DNA of 64,000 nt, taken from NCBI RefSeq assembly GCF_027943255.1, contig NC_072895.1, positions 70,806,001 to 70,870,000 on the forward strand, given 5' to 3'. Below, in pieces: positions 12,916 to 23,145 of this stretch. The notes below the pieces were generated by a model. It was not told the DNA's origin and did not search any database. It worked only from the letters and a program-made list of their open reading frames with translations. The stretch's first letter is position 1, and every line of letters begins with the position of its first letter. Position numbers and translations under genes: made by a program. The DNA comes from Anastrepha obliqua (Eukaryota > Arthropoda > Insecta > Diptera > Tephritidae).

Positions 12916-13345
12916 CATTTTAAAATTTTTACTTTTTATTTTCTCTTTGAAAGCTCTTCAACCAAATTGCATGATTCTGCCTTAAAAAACTTTTAATCCT
13001 CGAATATGGGGCCGAAATTTACAAGTTCAAAATGATGAAGTAAAAAATGTGAGCAATATTGGGTGATTTTTGAATATTTTTCCTCTTTTTTCAATCAGTC
13101 TATAGATTTATAATTAACAGTCTAGAAGTCAAAGAAAAGGAAAAAGTTACAAAAGTAAATCTTAAACCTCAAAAGTTTTAGACTAAATTAAGAATACTTA
13201 TTGAGGTTTGTTGATGCGCTCAATTGAAATTTGCGGTCAGAGTTAACACGTTCAGAATAATACGCCAACATTTTTTTTATATTTGTTACTAGCCAAAAAT
13301 ATGCGCTTCGATGTATTTAAAAGCAATAAAAAATTTTCATGTGTA
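12916..13345. other. spacer
   Basis: AT-rich, no feature seen. Confidence 0.4.
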
Positions 13346-13954
13346 CGCCTGTGCTCACAATATTAGCAGAGTTGTTTTTTTTTTGCAAAGTTGTGACTAT
13401 TTTTTTTTTTTTTATGAAAATAAAATTTAAGAAATATAACTTTAAGTTTCAAACACTCGAATCAAAATTCAACAAAATTGTATTATATCAATATTGCAAA
13501 ATTGTTATTCAGAGGTTTAAGAAAATTTTCTAGTATCCAGTGCACATATAACTGGCTCAAAAATCGTTCTATCTAAATAATTTTTGTTCCTAAAAATGTA
13601 ACATAATAAAAGGTCAAACGGTCATTACAAGAAAATGCGTAACATCGTCAATAAAAAAATATCAAAAATCAACTCAGTTTTTGAGCTACTTCAAACTTAC
13701 ATAATACAAATATTCAAAAACTAAATGGGCTACAAAATGCAAGTCCAGAATTAAAAAAAAAATCTGATTAAAATGTTTAAAATTGTGGGGAAAACTTTTT
13801 GAGTTTCGCAAAATTTTATACAAGTTTCGATAGTTTTAGTCATAGCATATTTGGTGTAGTACTACAATATTTTAATTTATACAACATAAAAGCGAAATAA
13901 ATTAAAAAAAAGGTCACAACTTTGCATTTGTTGCTATTATTGTGAACACAAGTG
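13346..13954. mobile_element. Tc1/mariner-type MITE, 609 bp
   Basis: Flanked on both sides by TA (13344-13345 and 13955-13956). The left end CGCCTGTGCTCACAATATTA and the right end, read inverted, CACTTGTGTTCACAATAATA match at most positions. Weaker similarity extends about 55 bp inwards to GCAAAGTTGTGAC on both sides. No transposase coding is visible. The TA duplication and TIR style indicate mobilisation by a Tc1-like transposase supplied elsewhere. Confidence 0.7.
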
Positions 13955-13956
13955 TA

Positions 13957-15398
13957 TATACAAGCACTGCGCTTTGAAATTTTTATGTGCATTTTTCTAA
14001 CAATACTAAATGTTTTTTACAGAATTAAAATATCTTCAAAAAGAGTTTAGCTCCCTAAATATAAAATGAAATTCGATGGATTTTCAATGTTTTTCGTTCC
14101 TTCGCTGGAAATACAGTCCCATATAGTGATTGAAGAAAACTTTACTCTAGGGGGGACGTTAAATCTCTCAGAGTATACTTTCCTTGGCTTGGTTTAATGC
14201 TATTACAACGAAATGAAATTACCACGCTTTCCTAAAGGTTGTTAGTATGGGCGCAAAGCCTTGTAAAAATGTAATTACGTTTTGCGAAAGTCTTTGCAGT
14301 TTTTGCTATTTCCTGCAATATATTTGTTTGTTCTCCGTGCTTCGCCTAAGACTCGCATCTTGTGTCTGCTTATGTGTGAGCTTACATGGTTTTTTGACTG
14401 GTATTTAAGGGCACACAGTTTTGCTATTCAAGTTCAGTATTTATAGAGGAATGTTTGATAATGTTCTTTTTTTTCCTTTTTTTGTTGTTTGTTTTAAATC
14501 TATCAACAAATTTCTCGCTTCTTTTTTACCTTTTTTCCAAAGTTTTTGCAGTTCACGCACACACTTGGACAAGGAGAGAACTTCTCTCATTTGGTATTTG
14601 TTAATTGAATGTAGCCTGCCTGCACGCAGAGCAAGTTAGGCAAAAAAGAAAAGAGAAAAAAAATGTTTTTTGCATGACGAAAATCCTTCATAAAGCGTTG
14701 AAAGCTTTATGCAGCCCAATGAAATTAAGACTTCCGTTTTCGTGTGGCGCACAACAATGATTTTATGCCTTGGCACTTCATAAAAATGCCTGTGAAATAT
14801 GTGCTAAAAGGTACTCGTATTGGTATTAAGTACGCCAAATTCCATGAATTTATTGTAATTCCCATTAAAAATTACGATCAAGATTTTCGTGGCTTTTTGC
14901 TATGAATCTAATGCGCTTCAGGGCAATGAGTGTATGCAGGCTCATTTGCACGCTTGAATGCTTTAACAACACTTAACCATTTGCATATCCAACAAAAGTA
15001 CTGATTAATATAACTGATGAAATACGCTTGAACGTAGAGAATTCCAAAATTTCATGTGAGCAAGTGTGAGTAACAAAAAAGAGAAAATCAAAGTTCTGAA
15101 CAAGCGCAATACTCTGGTAGGGGAAATATTTAATTAAAAAATTGGGAATGGAAATTAATATGTTCCTATGGATATTGGAGCTTCTAAGAGACTTCTGCTA
15201 AAGAAAGTTGAATGCATAGCAGTAAAATAATAATTTAAAAAGTTAAATCCAAATTTTCTGGTGTTAACTAAAACCTATGCTAGATAACCTCCACAACAAA
15301 GAATAGTTCGAATCTTCTTTCTGCCTGTGGTGTTTAATCGTATAAAGTTTACAATTGAACTAAGGAAATACAAAGATCATATTCCGTAACTCCGTGTT
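13957..15398. other. spacer
   Basis: No supported gene or element; T-rich stretches near 14460-14550 only. Confidence 0.4.
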
Positions 15399-15669
15399 GG
15401 CGGTCGCCGTAGCCTTTCGGAGATCGTAAAACACCAAAATGAAAAAAACTTTTTTCTAATAGCGCTCACCCCTCGGCAGGCAATGGCAAAACTCCGGGTG
15501 TATTTCTGCCATGAAAATGATGTTCGTAGAAAATTATCTGCCCTTCGGAGTCGGCTTAAGTCCCTCCATTTGTGGAACAACATCAAAACGCACGCCACAA
15601 ATAGGAGGAGGAGTTCGGCTAAATACCAAAAAAGGGTGTAAGCGCCAATTATATATACCTACATATATA
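15399..15669 (+). mobile_element. SINE copy, decayed head, complete tail
   Basis: Begins GCGGTCGCCGTAGCC (the tRNA-like 5' start), but the B-box region is deleted. The body follows in order: TCTAATAGCG, CCTCGGCAGGCAATGGCAAA, TATTTCTGCCATGAAAA, TTCGGAGTCGGCTT, CTCCATTTGTGGAACAACAT, GGAGGAGGAGTTCGGC, and a TATATA tail. It directly abuts the next SINE copy. Confidence 0.8.
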
Positions 15670-15890
15670 GGCCGGCGCAGCCGAATGGGTAGGTGCGTGA
15701 GAGAGAACATAAGTTCGAATCTCGATGAAAGATCACAATGAAGAAAAAGTTTTTCTAATAGCGGTCGCTCCTCGGCAGGCAATGACAAACCTCAGAGTGT
15801 ATTTCTGCCATGAAAAAGCTCCTCATAAAAAATATCTGCCGTTCGGAGTCGGCTTGAAACTGTAGGTCTCTCTCTCCATGACATAGAAAT
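15670..15890 (+). mobile_element. SINE copy, intact head, missing 3' end
   Basis: Starts with a tRNA-like head: CAGCCGAATGGGTAGGT (A-box-like) and AGTTCGAATCTC (B-box-like). The shared body continues to GGCTTGAAACTGTAGG and then diverges near 15880. The last third of the family consensus is absent. It lies head-to-tail directly behind the preceding copy, as if it inserted into, or was co-copied with, that copy's TA-rich tail. Confidence 0.78.
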
Positions 15891-16979
15891 AGAATATAGA
15901 CTTTATGACCCTGTGTCAAATGGAGAGGTATACAATTTAATAATAAAAAACTTTTAATTAGAGAATTGCGCTTAACCATAAATTAGTAGTTGAAAAAAAT
16001 ATACTGCAATGCTCTAACATAAATTTTTAGTTAAAAACAAGAAAAAAATTTAAATAAATAAGTTGTTGTTAACGACATAAATATCAATATATGTACGAGA
16101 GTAGAGGTCCAGTTTAATAAATTTGGGATTTTAGTTTTTTTTTTTACAGAACGCCTAATTTTGTTTTTGAAAGGACCTTAGAGTTTGAACAAGAATAATG
16201 ATTTAAAAAATAGTATAAATCCAAAACTAAATAAGATACGGAGATATAGATTCCAAATGAAAAATCTTATTCCACATTAACTAAGAATTTTTTTCATAGT
16301 TTTCTTGTGGTAAATCACCTCAGAAATGTGATTTAAAGATTTTAGCTTTGAATATCCTTGACGATTTTCAATCAAATTCTTTAATAAACATATATTTAAT
16401 GAATTGTTGTGTGTACCATGATCGACTCCAAATTTCATATCTCTACCTTCATTACTCCAGGATATATTGGGTATCTTCCCTACCATTATCAGCTGGCTTT
16501 ATAACCTGATTTCTTTTGTCACATATGAGAAAATTGATAAACTACAGGCAAACTATAGTCAATCTGCTCAGACCTTCCCGTTAATGGATTTTTTAATTTC
16601 AATAAAAATATTTAGTTATTTGATGAAAATTACCATAAGGCTAAGGTAAGAATGACTACGAAAAAAATCCGTTTTTTTTTGATACCCATATTTCGTTACA
16701 TTATTACCTTATTTTTACAAAAGTATGTCGATTTCCTCTTGCCTGCCAAGAATATAGTAGTACAGTAGCTACAAAATTGGTGCTATAAGCAAGCTGCTTG
16801 GTTCTGGTGCAGCCTTCCCCCTAGTGAATTTCTGATGAGTTATATTGGAATGAGTTTCCAAAACGCAAATAGTTTTTGATTTCCACCCGGAGAGCAAACG
16901 AAAAGTTGCCATGTCTTACTAATTTCTTACATTGCCCACACATCTTACAATTCGGCTTGCACTTTATTAATCGCCATTG
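15891..16979. other. spacer before the piggyBac element
   Basis: No gene or repeat recognised. Confidence 0.4.
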
Positions 16980-16999
16980 TTAACCCATTTTCTACCGCC

Positions 17000-17015
17000 G
17001 TTGCGTTTTCGCAAC
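17000..17015. repeat. palindromic subterminal repeat, left outer
   Basis: GTTGCGTTTTCGCAAC, a 6-bp inverted arm around TTTT, immediately inside the left TIR. The same motif occurs at 17335-17350 (inverted, with AAAA centre) and 19681-19696. Confidence 0.8.
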
Positions 17016-17334
17016 AGCAACTTTGAACCTTTGTGGCTACAGTAAAAAAAAAGATATCTCTAAAATGTTATATTTTATATTGTAATTTGGACTTTTGACT
17101 TTATAATTATGCTCTAAGATTTTTTGTGTGCGGATTTGTTCCACATCAGGACAAGTGTAGTAAAAAGTGTGCAAAATAATAACTTTTTCATAAAACTGTT
17201 TGAGAACTAAGAATAGTTTTTTTTTTACGTTTTCTACTAGTTTCTTAAAAATAAGATATGAAATAATAACATTATCATACCAGCTGCTAATGCAGCTGAA
17301 GTTTTCTTGCAAAAATAAACTCTTAAAAACAGGT

Positions 17335-17354
17335 GTTGCGAAAACGCAACGCTG
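17335..17354. repeat. subterminal inverted repeat, left inner
   Basis: GTTGCGAAAACGCAACGCTG is the exact reverse complement of 19677-19696 near the right end, a 20-bp inverted pair. piggyBac elements carry an internal inverted repeat as a transposase site, so these are probably binding sites. Confidence 0.75.
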
Positions 17355-17593
17355 GTTGAAACGACTCAATTGACTTCAACGTTTTGATGACATTATTTTT
17401 GGCGGGAAAATTGATGTTTATGTCATTTTCATATGGCAATTTGCACCATAAGTGCTATAATTTTTATTTGTGCAAGTAAAAATACATTTAGAAGTATTTC
17501 GTTGGAAGCTTTTATCGTTTTGGTAAGACTAATGTGCTCTTGATATTTTTTGTCAAAATTTTGTACCCTTACTTAATTCTTTATTGAAGAGTA

Positions 17594-19532
17594 ATGGATC
17601 GTCGACGTTTTTTAACCATTGGGGAAATAGAATCCTACATAAATACTTCGAGCAGTGAGGATGAAGGCGAAGTAGTTTCAGCTAAACAAATGAAAATTGT
17701 TGAGCCTATTTCGAAAAAAATAACTTCTGTCGTATATATTCCACCAGCAGATATTGATGCTGTAAGTGACGAAGAACTTATTGACGATAATGAGATGATA
17801 ACAGAGGTACCAGCTATGACGGATGTTTGTGGAGAGTTGGAGGTCGAACATAAATTAGATGTGGAAGATTTTGCGTCTCCGCCGTCATGCTTAGTTGGAA
17901 TACCTGATGATGGACCATCCTGTTCTGCAAAAATAACTAGGTACACAGTAGAAAAAGATTTCGGTACACCAAACTGGAAAAAAACCAAACGAATTGACTT
18001 TAAATTTGGACCCCCTGACGAATCAGGTGTGGAATCTTTAAAAAGCAATATTGTTGTTTCTATGAGTGAGTCTGAATATTTTATTCCTATAATAATTTTT
18101 GGCTCATAAAATTTTTCTTTCAGGTGGCAAAACACCATTTGAATTGTTTCTGCAGTTCTTCGACGAAGAAATAATGGAAATGCTGGTCGTGAATACAAAT
18201 ATGTATGCTCACCAAAATAATATCGTAGTGGATATTAGCAAACAACAGATATATCGTTTCATCGGAATTTTGATACTAAGTGGTTATCATAAAGTGCCTC
18301 ACGTTGGACATTATTGGAGTTCACAGCAAACACTTGGTATACCTATAGTAAAGCAAGCTTTATCACGTAATAACTTCCAGTTGATCAAAAGAATATTTCA
18401 TCTAATGGACAATTATGGCATTGATGCCACAGACAGATTTGCTAAAGTTCGTCCACTTATTGATGCACTGAATCGTAAGTACATGCAGTTTGGAGTTTTT
18501 GAAACGTTTCTGTCAATTGATGAACAAATGATACCATATTTTGGTCGACATTCGTGCAAAATGTTTATTCGTAACAAACCAATTCGATTTGGTTTCAAGT
18601 ATTGGGCTCTTTGTTCAGACAGCGGTTATTTATATGCAGTAGCACCATATGGAGGATCGACTGTACCTTATGACAAGAATGTGGGCTTAGGCGCTTCTGT
18701 TGTTCTATCATTGTTAGAAAACGTTCGAAATGCAGATAACCATGCCATATATTTTGATAATTTTTTTTCGTCATACTATTTGTTTTGTTTGTTGAGTGAA
18801 AAACGTTTCAGAGCAACAGGAACTGTAAGATCAAATCGTCTTAGAGGTGCAGAGAAATTGCTAAGCACTGGAAAAAAACTGAAAAAACACCAATACGACT
18901 ACTGCTCCGAGATAAATAATAAATTATTTGTTGCTCGTTGGCAAGATAATGCAGAAGTGACAGTCATTTCTAATTTCAAGTCTGTCGACCCACTAGCTGT
19001 CTCACAACGTTGGTGCAAAGCCGAGAAGGAAAAAGTATCTGTTGAACAACCTGGACTTATTCATGACTACAATCAACACATGGGAGGGGTAGACCTACAT
19101 GATAATGCCGTAGCTAACTATCGCGTTGGTATTCGTGGAAAAAAATGGTGGTGGCCGTTATGGACTAATTCAATCAATAGTACCACTGTTAACGCATGGA
19201 AAATTCATTGCCTGATTTGTAAGGCAGAAGGAACTCGCCATATGTCTCAAATTTCTTTTAAAACTGAAATTGCAGAATCTTTACTTTTATATTGTGAAGA
19301 AGTTTCTGATGAAATAAGTGATTCATCAGTCATCGAAGAAGCAGAGAGACCAGTCCATTTACCTCGCATAAATGTTCGTGATCATGTCGTATGGAAAGCT
19401 CCAGGCAACAAACGTAAAAGATGTGCTAAGTGTCACTCACAAACTGTTTATGAATGTAAAAAATGTAATTTGAGATTGCATCCAAAATGTTTTGATGAAT
19501 ACCATACAGATTTAGGAAATAAGAAAAAATAA
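17594..19532 (+). CDS. piggyBac-family transposase (two exons, 626 aa)
   Basis: Exons are 17594-18065 and 18124-19532, joined across a 58-bp intron. Unspliced, the first reading frame would stop at about 18107. The protein excises and reinserts the element at TTAA sites. Residues 1-155 are acidic and low-complexity (SSSEDEGE and similar), as usual for the family. The RNase H-like core contains SIDEQM (Asp 290), YFDNFF (Asp 369) and GGVDLHDN (Asp 481 and 484), matching the DDD residues of piggyBac, followed by KKWWWPL. The C-terminus (about 591-618) is a Cys-rich zinc-binding domain: CAKC, CKKC, HPKC. No stop or frameshift occurs after splicing. The splice prediction restores IVVSMSGKTPFELFLQFF across the junction. 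Domestication instead of mobility is unlikely because TIRs and TTAA are retained. Confidence 0.9.
18066..18123 (+). other. intron in piggyBac transposase
   Basis: The donor GTGAGT starts at 18066 and the acceptor TTTTTCTTTCAG ends at 18123. The 58-bp length is typical of fly introns. Splicing joins phase-1 ends (A + GT = Ser 158) and removes an in-frame TAA. Confidence 0.85.
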
Positions 19533-19593
19533 TGTTTTTTTTAAAATATTGCAAAACTATTACATTGTAAACTTAACAAAATACAACTATATT

Positions 19594-19599
19594 AATAAA
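19594..19599 (+). terminator. polyadenylation signal for piggyBac transposase
   Basis: AATAAA lies 62 bp after the transposase stop codon and inside the element's right end. Confidence 0.6.
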
Positions 19600-19676
19600 G
19601 AAAATTCAAAAAAATACCCAACTACAACTCTGCGTAAGTTATATTATTTCTATGAATAAGATCACAGCGTTTCAGC

Positions 19677-19696
19677 CAGCGTTGCGTTTTCGCAAC
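19677..19696. repeat. subterminal inverted repeat, right
   Basis: CAGCGTTGCGTTTTCGCAAC, the exact inverted partner of 17335-17354, lying about 130 bp inside the right end of the element. Confidence 0.75.
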
Positions 19697-20046
19697 AGTC
19701 TGTCCTGGTGCATCCGGAAGACCTATTGGTCTGAAAATTTGTAAAGGTGATCAGGAGTCCTTTAATACCAACCACACACAATTTCACGCAATTATCTACA
19801 CGGAATCTATTACCGGTAGAAGATGGGTTAATATAAGGGGCCCCGGTAATCTGAGTGTGCTTGAATTGAATAAGTAATATTCTGAGAAGCAAAATTTTGC
19901 TAAGATTATGGCTGCTTCAATCAGATATTTATTAGCTTTTTAACTAATGTGGGCAGTACACTTTTATTTTATGCCCAGTGGTTTCAAAACATTTCACCAC
20001 CCTTTTACGTTCATGCCGTGGGTTTCTCAGTAACTGTAACGAAATA

Positions 20047-21160
20047 CGAGATGTGTTCAAAAAGTATCGCGCATTTTGAATTTTCGCAGGTTACGTATAT
20101 TCGAAATCTAATTTTGTGTTAAAAACGAAATTAAGTGCGCGGATGCATTCCGAATTTTGACTGTGTCATACGGAGAAGCTACTTTGGACCAAATCAACGT
20201 TTATCTGTGGTACAAAATGTTCTCAGAAGGCCGAGAAGATGTGAACGACGAAAAGCGTGCCGGACGCCCGAGCACTTCAACTACAGATAAAAAAATTTAT
20301 GAAGTGAAGAAAATGGTATTGGCCAATCGTCGAATTACCGTTAGAGAAGTTTCTGAAGACCTAGACATATCGATTGGCTCGCCCCAATCGATTTTTTCAA
20401 TGAGTTGGGCATTATTTGGGCCAAAACTGCTCAATTTCGACCAAAATCAGCATCGCATGAACATTCCTAATGAGATGTTGGAGGTCCGCGACGACCGAAA
20501 TTTGCTCCAGAGGTCATAGCTGGTGACGAATCGTGGGTTTATGGTTATCACGTGGAAAGCAAAGCTCAATCATCTCAATGAAAACTGCCGCACGAACCAA
20601 GACCGAAAAGAGCGCGAAAGTTTTGCTTACCGTTTTTTTCGATCACAGGGCGTTGTGCATCATGACTTCTTGCCGCAGGGTGAAATGGCCAATAAGGAAT
20701 ATTACCTGCAAGTTATGCGCAATTTGCGCAAAGTAATCCGCCAGAAACGCCCGAGTTTGTGGAAGACAAAAATTGGTTCTTGCATCACGATAACGCCCCT
20801 GCTCACACATCGTTGCTTGTGCGCGACTTATTGGCCAAAAACAACACACTAGTGATGCCACAGCCATCGTATTCCCCAGATTTTGGCCTCTTGCGACTTT
20901 TTCTTGTTCCCGAAGCTGAAGAGGCCCATGAAAGGACGACGCTACGCTACGATTGACGAGATAAAGACGGCATCGAAGGAGGACCTGAATAAGATAAAAA
21001 ACATGTTTTTTTGAAGTGTTTCGAAGATTGGAAAAAACGTTGGCACAAGTGCATAATATCTCATGGGGATTACTTTGAAGGGGACAAAATAGATATTAAC
21101 GAATAAATAAATAATATTTGAAAAGTCACAAAATTCGCGATACTTTTTGTATACACCTCG
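20047..21160 (+). mobile_element. mariner (DD34D) family A, copy 1
   Basis: TA flanks both ends (20045-20046, 21161-21162). The left end CGAGATGTGTTCAAAAAGTA and inverted right end CGAGGTGTATACAAAAAGTA agree closely, and both continue TCGCG. Length is 1114 bp. Internal sequence is a decayed mariner transposase. A second copy of the same family lies at 62540-63510. Confidence 0.88.
20157..20960 (+). pseudogene. mariner transposase pseudogene (family A, copy 1)
   Basis: The N-terminal helix-turn-helix part (TVSYGEATLDQINVYLWYKM, then SEGREDVNDEKRAGRPSTS) is open from 20157. GDESWVYGY near 20525 carries the first catalytic Asp, NWFLHHDNAPAHTS near 20775 the second, and QPSYSPDF near 20865 leads towards the third. 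A frameshift just before DFFLFPK separates that last Asp from the rest. At least four frame breaks occur and the usual ATG is lost. Not functional. Confidence 0.85.
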
Positions 21161-21162
21161 TA

Positions 21163-22370
21163 CAACGTTGTGTTGATTTCTATAGAGGATTTGTGCTTGA
21201 TGATGTCCGTTAAGAGGTTGCATGAATTATGAAAGCCACCGTCGAATCACCCCAAGCAGTCCATCGATATTTCGATTCAGAGCGGAAATGATACTGACAT
21301 GTTTTGTGTTGTGCTAATCTGCATGAAGAAAACGTGCCAATTTAAAATTAGCAGCAGAAAACCGCTTACAAAACATTGATGAAAGCAATCAATGACGGCT
21401 GCGGAGGAATCTTCTTTCTCGTTCTATCATACCTAGCAAATTGGCAAACAGCTTTTAATTTCATTGATTCTAGCTTTGATTTACGCACGAAGTCAAATTA
21501 CGCTGATTGTTGAATCATTTAGGATTGCTGCTTTATTGTTAGAAGGCAGCAAAACAGCTAATCCTACTGAATTTGCAAACGAGAGAAAAACCGCAGCCTA
21601 CTACATTACCACGAACGACAAAAGTACTACATAATTACAAGGCAATCAATTGGATTTAATGTGCCAATGGCGTGTGCACCCTCATTAGATATACTCGATA
21701 GAACGTGGGAAAATTTGCCCAACATTCGGAACGGCGTTTCAGGTACGGAAATTTTCGCCAGATGCTGTAAGTCGGATGCTGCTGATAAAGTAAAAGCTTC
21801 TTCAGAGGCATAGAGTTTGTGGGGTTATATGAGAACTCTCAGGTTAACAACGAAAATTCGAATGGCGTTAAAAAATTATAAATTGGCGGACACTTCTTCT
21901 ATATAAGTATTAGATATTGGCAATGGGATTATTTTAATTGATGCTGCTACTAGCCTAGCTTCGTGTCTACTTCAGTTCCCAACCTAAAGTGTTTCCAAAT
22001 ATTGGTACTGGAATTGGTTGTTCATTCATTGATATTTGGGTAGCAAACCGAAACACTATGAGACGAAAACCACATTTTCTGCACTTTAAACTATAAATGT
22101 TGTATACCTAGCTTTTCATTTTGTCGACAATTTAGAGGATATATCCTCACCAATACGAGGGCCACATGAAATAGATATAATCTCTCACAAGTATTGAATT
22201 TTATTTATATTTTTTTATAACTTAATAAGCATTTTATGGAATAAAATTGAAACCGATAAACTTTAAAATCTTTACCCAGAATAGCATTTCATAAGTTAGT
22301 TCTGAAGGTACATTTCACGCTTAAGTCTAAAATAAAAACTCTGTTTTATAAGTTTTAGACTTTATTTTCA
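21163..22370. other. spacer
   Basis: No domain, terminal repeat or RNA gene was recognised. Base composition is less AT-rich than neighbouring spacers around 21230-21800, so an unrecognised old element is possible. Confidence 0.35.
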
Positions 22371-22371
22371 C

Positions 22372-23145
22372 ATGAGGCACAGATATATATTTTATGCTCT
22401 CCAGACAAGCTTTTTTGACATTTGGCACATACAGATTTATGTTAGTCATTCGCTGTTTGGACGCTCGACAAATCGAGCAAGTTTTTCATTTTTTATTAGT
22501 TTCCAACTCTCATTGCTGAATAATGATTTCCCCTACTTTCTTTATTGGAGAACATGTGTCTGCTGTAAACTGAATGCGTTCTGGTTTTCCATCAAATCTC
22601 GAACAGGATATTCAAAATATGAATCTGAATCGAGTCATTTAGATCCAGATTAGGAGGGATGAAATAACTCTGTATATGTGAGGTGATTATCTTTCAAGGC
22701 AGCTGTTAGGACTAACATACCAACCAAAGCTTCAATTTGCACACCGTTTGTTTATTCTAAATACTTGAGCTGCATCAGTGGTATTATAACAAGAACATTT
22801 GTTGATTTCGACGTTGGTCCACTGAACAGCTTCTACAATTATACATTCAGTTTGAAAACTGCTAGTATGTCCATGATTTTTTTGGACAAGCGAGTAGGGC
22901 CATACACTTGATGCACAATATTTTGTCCGTATCTAAGAGACTTAGGTCTTTTCCTAATTCTATTACGCAAAATATTTGACGGGTTTTCATCTTCCTCTGA
23001 AGAAAAGACTTCAGAAAAATTTCGACCTTCACTTAGCTCTCCCAAGTCAGACACAGGTTCGTCAATAGCATCATCATCCTCAGCCGATCCAATAATGTCA
23101 TCGACCTCAGCCAGAAATTTTTCAATTTCCTCGTGATTTAATGAA
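22372..23145 (-). pseudogene. piggyBac-like transposase remnant, second lineage
   Basis: On the minus strand an acidic N-terminus (DDIIGSAEDDDAIDEPVSDL, then SSEEDENPS) is followed, in shifted frames, by IEALVGMLVLTAALKDNHLT, which matches the conserved start of the piggyBac DDE domain. After a deletion of the whole catalytic core come WKLIKNEKLARFVERPNSE and a C-terminal zinc-binding region, CAKCQKSLSGEHKIYICASC. The motifs differ clearly from those of the intact element at 17.6 kb, so this is a different and older piggyBac lineage. Neither TTAA nor TIRs could be paired. Confidence 0.65.

Larger units (their letters stand above)
16984..19827 (+). mobile_element. piggyBac-type DNA transposon, apparently complete
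   Basis: TTAA stands on both sides (16980-16983 and 19828-19831), the target duplication of the piggyBac superfamily. The left end reads CCCATTTTCTACCG and the right end, inverted, CCCATCTTCTACCG: 13 of 14 bases match. Palindromic GTTGCGTTTTCGCAAC motifs lie inside both ends. Between them is a single transposase gene with an intron and a polyadenylation signal. Length is 2844 bp. Ends, target duplication and coding region all look intact, so this copy may be autonomous or recently active. Confidence 0.9.

Noticed and set aside
17635..18198. 187-codon minus-strand open frame
   Set aside because: Antisense of the piggyBac transposase first exon; low-complexity Ser/Thr product mirrors the acidic sense strand.
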